A stretch of DNA of 64,000 nt from an uncultured Eubacteriales bacterium (GCA_934445035.1 CAKSDI010000001.1:248001-312000), one strand, 5' to 3'. Shown: positions 41,036-48,922, counted from the stretch's first letter. The notes: a model not told the origin generated them from the sequence alone. A program made the numbers and translations.

Positions 41036-42396
41036 TATCCTATATTCAATTCTTCCTCAGGATCTTTAACGGAATTCTCATTTTTCGCTTTTTTGCCGAA
41101 TGCAACGGCTATAGATATCGGCCCCACTCTTCCGAAATACATTGTAAAACATATAACAAGCTTAGCCGTAAATTTAAGCGTGGGCGTAAGGTTTCGGCTT
41201 AATCCAACCGTAGCCGCGGCGCTGACCGTTTCAAAAACAATGTCGATAAAATCAGCGTCACACAAAAAGCTTAAAGCAACCGTGGATACAAATACCGTGG
41301 CAAACAGGAAAAAGAATACCGCCGCCGCTTTTCTCACGGCTGTTTCCGAAATTTTTCTTCCGAAAGCGCAGATATCTCTTTTGCCGCTTATAACCGCTCT
41401 TGCCGCTAAGAATATGACAGCGACGGTGACAGTTTTTATTCCGCCCGCCGTACCGACAGGCGAGCCTCCGATAAACATTAAAAGCAGGCACACCGCAGAG
41501 GCGACATTTGAAAGGTTTTGCTGCGGAATTGTCGCAAATCCCGCCGTTCTTGTAGTGACAGACTGAAAAATACTTGCCTGAATTTTATCCCATAAAGAGA
41601 ATTTTCCGATGGTAAGATCGTTATTATATTCTGCGGCGAAAATCAAAACGGCACCCGAAATTATGAAAAACAGCGTTGAAATTATAACAAGTTTGCTTTG
41701 AAGAGTGAGCCTTTTAAAGATTTTAAGCTTATGGTTTTTAAACTTATCTTTTATAACTCTTATAAGGTCCCACCATACGATAAAGCCCAGTCCCCCGAAA
41801 ATGATCAGCAATTCTGTCACGATATTTATAATGGGGTTGTTATAATAATCCGTAAGGCTGTTTTGAGAAATTATATCGATCCCCGCGTTGCAGAAAGCGG
41901 AAACGGAATTAAAAACAGATATCCATATCCCCTTTAATCCGAACTGCGGAATAAAAACAGACATATAGCAAATAGCGCCTATACCCTCGACCGTGAAAGT
42001 ACCGATAACCACTTTTCTCACGAATTTTACGATTCCCGAAAAAGTGTTTAAATTAAAGGACTCCTGAATTATCAGCCTGTCCGAAAAGCCGAGCTTTTTA
42101 TTAAAGCTTATTAAAAAGCCCGAAATGACTGTGATGACTCCGAGCCCGCCTATTTGAATAAGCAAGAGAATAATTATGTGGCCGAAAGTGCTGTAAGCGC
42201 TGACGGTCGGCACGGTCACAAGCCCCGTCACGCAGGTGGAAGTAACGGCGGTGAAAAGCGCGTCAATATACCTGATCTTCTCCCCTGCAGAAGATATGGG
42301 CAGATATAAAAGAAGACTGCCTAAAATTATAACGCTGAAAAATCCTATAAGAACAAGCAGAGGAGGATTTATTTTTCTGACCTTTTTTAAGCTCAT
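41035..42396 (-). CDS. Potassium channel subunit (TrkH/KtrB)
   Basis: This 453-residue membrane protein has four M1-P-M2 repeats. The four selectivity-loop segments are visible as TCVTGLV, FCNAGID, RTAGFAT and ATVGLSRN, each with the key glycine. It imports K+, with Na+ or proton coupling depending on the subtype. Its stop codon is TAG, of which the last base belongs to the inserted MITE; without the element the codon would be TAA at the same place. It follows the anchored protein gene at 42405 by 8 bp. Confidence 0.93.
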   Translation of the reverse strand: MSLKKVRKINPPLLVLIGFFSVIILGSLLLYLPISSAGEKIRYIDALFTAVTSTCVTGLVTVPTVSAYSTFGHIIILLLIQIGGLGVITVISGFLISFNKKLGFSDRLIIQESFNLNTFSGIVKFVRKVVIGTFTVEGIGAICYMSVFIPQFGLKGIWISVFNSVSAFCNAGIDIISQNSLTDYYNNPIINIVTELLIIFGGLGFIVWWDLIRVIKDKFKNHKLKIFKRLTLQSKLVIISTLFFIISGAVLIFAAEYNNDLTIGKFSLWDKIQASIFQSVTTRTAGFATIPQQNLSNVASAVCLLLMFIGGSPVGTAGGIKTVTVAVIFLAARAVISGKRDICAFGRKISETAVRKAAAVFFFLFATVFVSTVALSFLCDADFIDIVFETVSAAATVGLSRNLTPTLKFTAKLVICFTMYFGRVGPISIAVAFGKKAKNENSVKDPEEELNIG

Positions 42397-42404
42397 TTTT
42401 TATT

Positions 42405-43043
42405 TTATCCTAACCAATCACTGTTATAAACTTTAAAACTGTTTCTGTATTTTATAACAATTAAATCGATTTTATTCGTTTCTTCTTTTTTAGAGCCCTT
42501 AATACTGTAAGACACGGTAACGGTCTTAGCGGATTTTATCTTATCGGGGTTTAAAAAACAGCTTTTCATAATTTTGCTGTCGCGCTCGGAATAATAAGAA
42601 TTTATTTCTTTTTTAAGGGTTTTAAGCGCGGAAGACGAGTAATCGACGGTTTTAACAGCCTCGGCTGTCACCTTATAATTATCGCCGTAGTCCGATTTAA
42701 GGGCGCTGTCGGTAATTTTTTTAATATAAGAGTAAAGGTCCGCTCTTTTTTCAAAAGACTGCTCAAATTGGCTTGCAAAGTTCTTTACAAACTCGCTTTC
42801 GCTTGAATACGCACCGCTTTTAACAAGGTACACGGACATATTTTTTATATTATAAACACCGGTTTTATCTAAATTTTCATAATCAGCCAAAGTGTTCGCA
42901 TAAACATATTTTTCCGCCGCCTTTTGCGCCTTTTCCATATCGTTTCCTGATCCGAAAAAGTAAACTCCGCAAAACGCCAAAGCGCCTGCAACAACGGCGC
43001 AGATAATAAGTATCACGATTTTTTTAATTTTATTCTCTTTCAT
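42405..43043 (-). CDS. Membrane-anchored extracytoplasmic protein, unknown
   Basis: This 212-residue protein has a basic start, one membrane helix (about 8-30, IVILIICAVVAGALAFCGVYFF) and a 175-residue Lys/Ser/Tyr-rich outer domain. The helix contains LAFCG, which is near a lipobox but not a clean one. I do not recognise a family; the overall shape resembles NTF2-like or DUF4878-type domains. It lies 8 bp before trkH and is probably co-transcribed with it, so an accessory role in K+ uptake is possible (inference). Confidence 0.7.
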   Translation of the reverse strand: MKENKIKKIVILIICAVVAGALAFCGVYFFGSGNDMEKAQKAAEKYVYANTLADYENLDKTGVYNIKNMSVYLVKSGAYSSESEFVKNFASQFEQSFEKRADLYSYIKKITDSALKSDYGDNYKVTAEAVKTVDYSSSALKTLKKEINSYYSERDSKIMKSCFLNPDKIKSAKTVTVSYSIKGSKKEETNKIDLIVIKYRNSFKVYNSDWLG

Positions 43044-43072
43044 AGATCGATCACCTTTATTATTTTATAAAA

Positions 43073-43100
43073 TTACCGCTGTTTAAACAGCGGTAAAAAT
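43073..43100 (-). terminator. Terminator of proS
   Basis: The palindrome ACCGCTGTTTAAACAGCGGT lies just after the proS stop and is followed on the minus strand by an AT-rich, T-containing tail. Confidence 0.6.
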
Positions 43101-43101
43101 A

Positions 43102-44538
43102 TTAATAAGCTTTTCCGAAATAAAGCATTTTATCGGCTTTTTTGCCGCAGCATACGCAGGTATCGGAAATATGCTCCTGCTCAAAGGGAATACATCTTGA
43201 GGTTACCCCTGCATATTCCTTTAATTTATCCTCGCACTCTCTGCTGCCGCACCACATAGCTCTGATAAAGCCGGGCTTATTATCGGCGATCTCTTTCATT
43301 TCGTCGAGAGTTTTCGCGTCAAAGGTCATATTTTTGCGGCGCTTTAAAGCAGTGTTATAAAGATTATCGCGAACTTCGCCTAAAAGGCGCGGAATTTCGG
43401 TTTCTAAAGAGTCTAAAGAAACGGTCGTCTTTTCATAATTATCTCTGCGCGCTACAACACAACAGTTGTTTTCAATATCTCTCGGGCCTATCTCGATTCT
43501 TAAAGGAACGCCTTTCATTTCGTATTCGGCGAACTTCCAGCCGGGCGACTGCTCCGATTTATCGCATTTTATCCTGCAGATGTCTTTAAGTCTGTCACAG
43601 ATCTCGTCAGCCTTTTCGGTAACTCCGGGCTTATGCGAAGCAATAGGCACAACTATTGCCTGAATAGGCGCTATTGCAGGCGGAAGAACAAGTCCGTTAT
43701 CATCGCCGTGAGTCATAATAACAGCGCCGATAAGCCTTGTTGTTGAGCCCCAGGAGGTCTGATAAGGGTGGCGGAGCTTATTCTCGCGGTCGGTAAATGT
43801 CACATCGAAAGCTTTTGAAAAACCGTCGCCGAAATAGTGGGAGGTTCCGCTCTGCAGAGCCTTACCGTCGTGCATAAGTGCCTCGATCGTATAAGTAGCC
43901 TCGGCGCCTGCGAAGCGCTCCTTTTCGGTCTTCTGACCCTTTACAACGGGCATTGCAAGATATTTTTCCGCAAACTCGGCGTAAACATTCAGCATCTGCT
44001 CTGTTTCTTTTTTAGCCTCTTCGGGGGTTTCGTGAATGGTGTGGCCCTCCTGCCAGAGGAATTCTCTTGATCTTAAAAAAGGCCTTGTGGTCTTTTCCCA
44101 CCTTACAACGCTGCACCACTGATTATAGAGCTTCGGCAGGTCGCGGTAGGACTGAACGACATTTTTAAAGTGATCGCAAAAAAGAGTTTCGGAAGTGGGG
44201 CGCACGCAAAGCCTTTCTTCAAGCTTCTCGTTTCCTCCCTGCGTTACCCATGCAACCTCGGGCGCAAACCCCTCAACATGGTCCTTTTCTTTCTGCAAAA
44301 GGCTTTCGGGGATAAAAAGCGGCATATAAACATTTTCGTGACCTTTTTCTTTAAACATAGAGTCCATTATATGCTGAATATTTTCCCAGATAGCATAACC
44401 GTAAGGTCTGATTATCATACAGCCCTTTACCGAGGAATAATCAATAAGCTCGGCTTTTATGCACACATCAGTATACCACTGCGCAAAATCCTCATCCATA
44501 GGAGTTATCGATTTTACGAGCTTTTCATTTTTTGCCAT
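43102..44538 (-). CDS. proS: Prolyl-tRNA synthetase, archaeal/eukaryal type (ProS type 3)
   Basis: This 478-residue class II synthetase charges tRNA-Pro. It lacks the large editing insertion of the bacterial long form and has the extra C-terminal zinc/structural domain (GSRECEDKL, CVCCGKKADKMLYFGKAY) of the archaeal type. Class II motif 2 is in QWCSVVRWEKTTRPFLRSREFLWQEGHT. The frame extends to 44601, but AAGGTGAT precedes the ATG at 44538 and MAKNEKLVKSITPM is a normal N-terminus. It is divergent from acpP. Confidence 0.94.
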   Translation of the reverse strand: MAKNEKLVKSITPMDEDFAQWYTDVCIKAELIDYSSVKGCMIIRPYGYAIWENIQHIMDSMFKEKGHENVYMPLFIPESLLQKEKDHVEGFAPEVAWVTQGGNEKLEERLCVRPTSETLFCDHFKNVVQSYRDLPKLYNQWCSVVRWEKTTRPFLRSREFLWQEGHTIHETPEEAKKETEQMLNVYAEFAEKYLAMPVVKGQKTEKERFAGAEATYTIEALMHDGKALQSGTSHYFGDGFSKAFDVTFTDRENKLRHPYQTSWGSTTRLIGAVIMTHGDDNGLVLPPAIAPIQAIVVPIASHKPGVTEKADEICDRLKDICRIKCDKSEQSPGWKFAEYEMKGVPLRIEIGPRDIENNCCVVARRDNYEKTTVSLDSLETEIPRLLGEVRDNLYNTALKRRKNMTFDAKTLDEMKEIADNKPGFIRAMWCGSRECEDKLKEYAGVTSRCIPFEQEHISDTCVCCGKKADKMLYFGKAY

Positions 44539-44561
44539 AATATCTATCACCTTAAATGTAT

Positions 44562-44591
44562 ATAATATAATTATTATAAGATAATTGTCAA
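44562..44591 (-). promoter_or_regulatory. Promoter of proS
   Basis: On the minus strand TTGACA (44591-44586), an 18-nt spacer and TATTAT (44567-44562). Confidence 0.6.
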
Positions 44592-44637
44592 AGGATTGCA
44601 ACAGTTTTATTTTCGGAAATTAATTTTAAAAAAACTA

Positions 44638-44666
44638 TTGACAAAAGGCAAAATAAAACATATTAT
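44638..44666 (+). promoter_or_regulatory. Promoter of acpP
   Basis: TTGACA (44638-44643), 17-nt spacer and TATTAT (44661-44666). GGAGG at 44690-44694 precedes the start. Confidence 0.8.
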
Positions 44667-44701
44667 TGTATTGTTATTAAGATTTAAACGGAGGAAAAAT
44701 T

Positions 44702-44935
44702 ATGATTTTTGAAAAATTCGTTGAGATTCTTGCCGATCAGCTTGATGTTGATAAAGACACTATCACGGGCGAAACAAAAATTGCCGAAGATCTCAATGCC
44801 GATAGTCTTGATGTTGTAGAAATGCTTATGGCTATCGAGGATGAGTTTAATATCGAGATCCCTGATGAAGAGATCGAAAACTTCAAAACTGTCAATGATG
44901 TTGTAGAGTACATTCAGAACAACGCAAAAGATTGA
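44702..44935 (+). CDS. acpP: Acyl carrier protein
   Basis: This 77-residue acidic four-helix carrier holds growing fatty acids on a phosphopantetheine arm. The attachment serine is Ser35 in LNADSLDVVEM. It stands alone between its own strong promoter and terminator, away from other fab genes. It could serve general fatty acid synthesis or a specialised pathway; sequence favours the general type. Confidence 0.93.
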   Translation: MIFEKFVEILADQLDVDKDTITGETKIAEDLNADSLDVVEMLMAIEDEFNIEIPDEEIENFKTVNDVVEYIQNNAKD

Positions 44936-44952
44936 TCTTAAACCTTTTTTAA

Positions 44953-44985
44953 TCCGTCTGTTTTTTTAAACAGGCGGCTTTTTTG
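44953..44985 (+). terminator. Terminator of acpP
   Basis: CCGTCTGTTT pairs with AAACAGGCGG (one G-T), followed by six T residues. Confidence 0.85.
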
Positions 44986-45033
44986 TATGAAAAATCCCCT
45001 TAAAAAAGGCTGAAAAGTTGGTCAGGTTGCCTA

Positions 45034-45062
45034 TGTCATTTTTTGTAAAAATATAGTATAAT
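45034..45062 (+). promoter_or_regulatory. Probable promoter of the CarD-family gene
   Basis: A clear TATAAT (45057-45062) has a weak TGTCAT (45034-45039) 17 nt upstream. Confidence 0.45.
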
Positions 45063-45086
45063 AGATAAGTAAAGGGGATGTATATT

Positions 45087-45599
45087 TTGTTTGAGGTGGG
45101 TCAAAAGGTTGTTTACGGTGCGTGCGGCGCCTGCGAGATAACGGCTATCACTGAAAAAAAGATCGGTAAGGAAACCTATAGCTATTACTGCTTAAGGTCG
45201 CTAATAAATGAAAATAACTGCGTTTTTGTTCCTGTTAATAACGACTCGCTTGTTTCTAAAATGCAAAAGATACTTAATTTTGAAGAGCTTTGCAGTCTGC
45301 TTGAAGCTTCTTTTAAGGAAGACCCTCTTTGGATAGATGATGATAAGCAGAGGAAAGACTCTTTCAGGCTCATCCTCTCTTCGGGTAACCGAATGGATAT
45401 AATTAAAATGACTAAGGGGATATCCAATCAGGAGCAATTAAGAAAAGCGGCAGGCAAAAAGCTTAGAAGCAGCGACGAGATATTCTTCAAAAAAGCGCAG
45501 AATTATCTTTTCGGCGAATTTTCAAACGCCATAAATTTAAAGCAAAATCAGGTTATTCCTCTTCTTTTCGGAGAGATAAAACCCGAAGAGATAAATTAA
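45087..45599 (+). CDS. CarD-family transcriptional regulator
   Basis: This protein of about 170 residues has the CarD/CdnL/TRCF-type N-terminal domain (FEVGQKVVYGACGACEITAI) that binds the RNA polymerase beta subunit, followed by a helical C-terminal domain that contacts promoter DNA. Such proteins stabilise open complexes. AAAGGGG (45071-45077) sits directly against an ATG at 45078 and 9 nt from the TTG at 45087, so I prefer the TTG start. It is a single-gene unit with its own promoter and terminator. Confidence 0.85.
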   Translation: MFEVGQKVVYGACGACEITAITEKKIGKETYSYYCLRSLINENNCVFVPVNNDSLVSKMQKILNFEELCSLLEASFKEDPLWIDDDKQRKDSFRLILSSGNRMDIIKMTKGISNQEQLRKAAGKKLRSSDEIFFKKAQNYLFGEFSNAINLKQNQVIPLLFGEIKPEEIN

Positions 45600-45605
45600 A
45601 ATGAT

Positions 45606-45644
45606 AAAACCAAAGGCTCCCGTGTTTAGGGAGCCTTTGGTTTT
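45606..45644. terminator. Terminator after the CarD gene, sharing sequence with the REP-like family
   Basis: A 16-bp perfect stem AAAACCAAAGGCTCCC and its complement encloses a 7-nt loop and ends in TTTT. The same 16 bases begin unit C of the repeats at about 40231. It also faces the GH3 gene on the other strand. Confidence 0.85.
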
Positions 45645-45664
45645 GCCAAAAATTATTTCAAAGC

Positions 45665-48031
45665 CTACTTTTCATTTTTAAAACAGCTCGTTCTTAAAAT
45701 CAGCTTAATAATTCTTTCGGCGCTTATTCTTGCTTTTGCACGCGAAATTTCACCCGATTTAATAAGGCTTAAATATTCCTTGTTTTTAAGCCCCGGCATA
45801 ACAAGATCGCACCCTGAATTCACCATATATCTTGCTGAACTTTTAGCGCACCAATCGGTCATAACGCAGCCGTCAAACCCCCACTCGTTGCGCAAAACAT
45901 AGGTGTTTAAGCGCAGACTGTCGGAAGTATATTCGCCGTTTAATTTATTATAGGAATTCATAACGGCAAGCGGTTTACCTACTTTGACCGCTGTTTCAAA
46001 AGCCCTTAAATATATCTCTCTTAACGCCCTCTCGCTTACAATACTGTCGGAATCAAAGCGGTTATTTTCAGCGTGATTGGCGGCAAAATGCTTGATAGTG
46101 GCATATCTGCCGGCAGGCGAGCCGTCGGGTTCGGTCTGGCAGCCTTTAACAACTGCCGCCGCGAAAAGTCCCGAAACAAGCGGATCTTCCGAAAAATACT
46201 CGAAATTTCTGCCGCAAAGAGGATTTCTGTGAATATTCATTCCCGGTGCAAGCCAGCCCGAAACCTTGCAGGTATCCATATCAAAGCCTACGCATCTGCC
46301 GAACTCCTCCGCGAGCTTTAAATTAAAGCTGTTGGCTATCGTAGTGGCGGTCGGAAAAGCGGTCATCTTGAGGGAATATTCGGTTTCTTTCGGAACGGGA
46401 TTTCTGCCCACAAAGCCGCCGAGCCGGATTCCTGCAGGTCCGTCTGCATTGACGCAGGGCGGAATTTTGTATTTTTTCGAAGTAAAGGTTTCTCCCGCCG
46501 CACCGTCTACCGTTCTTGCCATTGTTCCGACATGTAATTCCTCGCTTAAGGTGGAGGCGGTAACGCCGTTTAAAATATCCGCAAGCTCGCCGTCGGTAAA
46601 CTGCGAAACGAATTTTTTAAGCAGACTTTCGTCTTTATAAACATCGCTTAAAAGTATATCCGCTTTGCCGCTGCCCTCTGTCAAAGCGGCTTCGGGGTCT
46701 TTTGAATACACCGTTTCTTCGGTTTTTATCTGATCCTTTGAAATAGTTAAAAGCTTAAAATTTAAAGCTTCTTCTTTTCTTTCGGGTTTTGACCGCATAG
46801 GAGCGATAAGATTTAATTTATCGGTATCCGAAAAAAGATTTTTCACTTTTTTAACGGTTACGGAATCCGTAAGATTTATAACTGCGGCGATATCGGTGTT
46901 CCTTGAATTTTTACCTATTCTTACGGTGTACGCGCCCTTTTCAAGTATATAAGCCTCTGACTGTGTATCGTAGCAGGCAAAGCTTGCGAGGTCAAAGGTA
47001 ACGAAGACTTTCTCGCTCTCGCCCGGCTTTAAAGTATCGGTTTTAGCAAAGCCTGCAAGCTGCTGATAAGCTTTATCAAGTTTACCCGCAGGCTCGCTTA
47101 AATAAACCTGAACGACCTCTTTAGAGGCAAAATTACCGCAGTTTTCCACATTAGCGGTGATAGTGATTTGAGTTTTATCAGCCGAAACATCCTTTGTATC
47201 GATGATAAAATCGGAATAGGAAAGACCGAAACCGAAAGGATAGCAGACGGGTTTATTAAAGGTGTCAAAATATCTGTAGCCGACATAAATTCCCTCGTTA
47301 TAAGGGATCTCAAGACTGTCAAAACCCTCGTTTGTCGGAAAATCGTCAATATCGGCAAAAGTATCGGTCAGTCTGCCAGAGGGCGAAACATTACCGAAAA
47401 CTATATCCGCGACCGCCCTGCCCATTTCCTCACCGCCGAGCGCGGTGTAAAGTATAGCGTCAAAATCTAAAGACGAAATAAATTTCATATCTATTACGCT
47501 GTGGACATTGAGCAGCAAAACCGTCTTTTTAAAGTATTTTTTCACATTTTTAAGCACGGCTTTTTCGATATCGGTAAGATAATATCCGCCCGCCTCTTTT
47601 TTAACATCTATCCATTCGCCGGAAGTCCTCGCGATGTTTATTATGGCGGTAGAATTCCTTTTCGCCGCGTCTTTTATCATTTTTTCGTTTATCGGGGCCT
47701 CCGATAAAGAGTTTACCCATTTGCGATCAACGCGGTTGAAGTATTTAAGCTCCGTTTCATATCTTTTTTGATTAAAGCTGTGATAAAAGTCCGCAATTTC
47801 GCGGTCAAGCTCGCAGTTTTCTTTTAAAAAGCAGTCATAAAGGTCTATAGCAGGCTTGCCCAAAACCGCGCCCGAGCCCGCTCCCGAAGAAAAACAGAAA
47901 TAGAATGTCCTGCCGAAAGCGGCTGTTTTTTCCTCTCTTTTCAGAGGCAGCGCGCCGTCACGGTTCTTTAAAAGTACCATTCCCTCTCTTGCCGACTCAA
48001 GAGCAATCTTTAAAAGATATTTTTTATCCAT
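45665..48031 (-). CDS. Glycoside hydrolase family 3 with inverted domain order
   Basis: This 788-residue cytoplasmic beta-glycosidase (no signal peptide) has its domains in the order GH3_C (about 15-235), fibronectin III-like (about 275-395) and catalytic GH3_N barrel (about 460-788), the reverse of the common layout. The nucleophile aspartate lies in GCVMTDWCAK, and KHFAANHAENNR and APGMNIHRNPLCGRNFEYFSEDP are substrate-binding stretches of the barrel. Inverted-order GH3 enzymes are known from gut Firmicutes. Beta-glucosidase is the default guess; the sugar cannot be told. It stands alone, with no transporter next to it. Confidence 0.9.
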   Translation of the reverse strand: MDKKYLLKIALESAREGMVLLKNRDGALPLKREEKTAAFGRTFYFCFSSGAGSGAVLGKPAIDLYDCFLKENCELDREIADFYHSFNQKRYETELKYFNRVDRKWVNSLSEAPINEKMIKDAAKRNSTAIINIARTSGEWIDVKKEAGGYYLTDIEKAVLKNVKKYFKKTVLLLNVHSVIDMKFISSLDFDAILYTALGGEEMGRAVADIVFGNVSPSGRLTDTFADIDDFPTNEGFDSLEIPYNEGIYVGYRYFDTFNKPVCYPFGFGLSYSDFIIDTKDVSADKTQITITANVENCGNFASKEVVQVYLSEPAGKLDKAYQQLAGFAKTDTLKPGESEKVFVTFDLASFACYDTQSEAYILEKGAYTVRIGKNSRNTDIAAVINLTDSVTVKKVKNLFSDTDKLNLIAPMRSKPERKEEALNFKLLTISKDQIKTEETVYSKDPEAALTEGSGKADILLSDVYKDESLLKKFVSQFTDGELADILNGVTASTLSEELHVGTMARTVDGAAGETFTSKKYKIPPCVNADGPAGIRLGGFVGRNPVPKETEYSLKMTAFPTATTIANSFNLKLAEEFGRCVGFDMDTCKVSGWLAPGMNIHRNPLCGRNFEYFSEDPLVSGLFAAAVVKGCQTEPDGSPAGRYATIKHFAANHAENNRFDSDSIVSERALREIYLRAFETAVKVGKPLAVMNSYNKLNGEYTSDSLRLNTYVLRNEWGFDGCVMTDWCAKSSARYMVNSGCDLVMPGLKNKEYLSLIKSGEISRAKARISAERIIKLILRTSCFKNEK

Positions 48032-48136
48032 TCTTTTCTCCCCTTTACTGTTATTTTAACATATAGTATTAGCTTTTACAAACTCAATATTTTTATGAAA
48101 TGAGTTTATATGTAAAATTACTTTCTTTTGAGGTGA

Positions 48137-48406
48137 GACAATACAATCAGAGTACAATGCTTTTTTGAAGAAACGGCGCATTCACCGACTTTGTTGCCCT
48201 CCGCTCACAATACGACAGTATTCTTCGGTCGGGCGCCGCGCCGATAAACAGCGCCGCTTTCTTACAAAATCTTCGACTCATAGCGAGAAAATTTTTTTGA
48301 TTATGAAGTCGAGGAATGCAGGAATACTGTCGTATTTCAAATGACGAGACAATATAATCGGACAAATTTTCCGCTATGAGAAGCGTTGTACTCTGATTAT
48401 ATTGTC
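48137..48406 (-). mobile_element. MITE, long form, copy 2 (270 bp)
   Basis: The same length as copy 1 and nearly identical to it in inverted orientation; I count about a dozen single-base differences by eye. The TA duplication is intact at 48407-48408 and changed to TC on the other side (48136-48135, minus strand). Where copy 1 reads CAGGATAC at one end and GTATCCTG at the other, this copy reads CAGAGTAC and GTACTCTG, so both arms have changed together. It interrupts the 3' end of the barstar gene. Confidence 0.9.
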
Positions 48407-48682
48407 TACTCTGTCAAATACCTTAAACATTATCTCACATTCTTTTTGCAGATCTTCTTTTAAAGTGTAGAAATTATAAATTTCTACCGTGATTTTTTCA
48501 TCGTCAAATAAGTATCTAAGGCAGTCCCAAAGCGCGTCCCAATTTTCGCCGTAATATTCGGGAAGTCCGAATTTTTCTTTCAGCATTAAATGAATTTCTC
48601 CTATATACCTGCATTTTGAAAAATCAAGTTTAACAGGATTTTCGGTTATTTCTTTGAATGCGTTATAATCGTTAATATTCAT
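48374..48682 (-). CDS. Barstar-family protein with MITE-encoded C-terminus
   Basis: This 102-residue barstar is an inhibitor of barnase-type ribonucleases. LPEYYGENWDALWDCL (40-55) is almost the same as in Bacillus barstar and contains the barnase-contacting residues. Native sequence ends at Val92; residues 93-102 (DNIIRVQRFS) and the TAG stop are encoded by the terminal repeat of the 270-bp MITE. On the far side of the element, 48134-48093 continues in frame with TSKESNFTYKLIS and a stop, which matches the normal barstar ending (a final beta-strand ending in Ser). No barnase gene is in the window, so it is an orphan. Whether the changed protein folds is not known. Confidence 0.85.
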   Translation of the reverse strand: MNINDYNAFKEITENPVKLDFSKCRYIGEIHLMLKEKFGLPEYYGENWDALWDCLRYLFDDEKITVEIYNFYTLKEDLQKECEIMFKVFDRVDNIIRVQRFS

Positions 48683-48755
48683 AGTTGCCTCCCGGACAAT
48701 CTTATCACAAAGATTAATGATTACTTAAGAATGAATACTTAAAAATTAATAATAC

Positions 48756-48798
48756 AAAGCGAAAATCCTACCACAATTCTGTGATAGGATTTTCGCTT
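48756..48798 (-). terminator. Terminator of tRNA-Arg
   Basis: A 20-bp stem (48775-48756 with 48799-48780, one mismatch) overlaps the CCA end of the tRNA. Its core AAAATCCTA...TAGGATTTT is the same as the metA terminator. Confidence 0.75.
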
Positions 48799-48875
48799 TG
48801 GCGCGCCGGAGAAGATTCGAACTCCCGACCTTCTGGTCCGTAGCCAGACGCTCTATCCAGCTGAGCTACCGGCGC
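48799..48875 (-). tRNA. tRNA-Arg (ACG)
   Basis: A 77-nt cloverleaf with encoded GCCA end. The acceptor GCGCCGG pairs with CCGGCGC, D arm GCTC/GAGC, anticodon stem TCTGG/CCAGA with loop CTACGGA (anticodon ACG, read as inosine after editing), and T loop TTCGAAT. It reads CGU, CGC and CGA. Confidence 0.96.
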
Positions 48876-48893
48876 AAATTATCGTGCCATAGT

Positions 48894-48922
48894 ATAATAC
48901 CACAATTTAAACTTAAAATCAA
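48894..48922 (-). promoter_or_regulatory. Promoter of tRNA-Arg
   Basis: On the minus strand TTGATT (48922-48917), 17 nt and TATTAT (48899-48894) with TGG in front. Confidence 0.65.

Noticed and set aside
48137..48406. Structural RNA gene instead of a mobile element
   Set aside because: Extensive self-pairing could suggest it, but TA flanks, empty-site reconstruction in barstar and several insert positions fit transposition better. A functional RNA role is not excluded.
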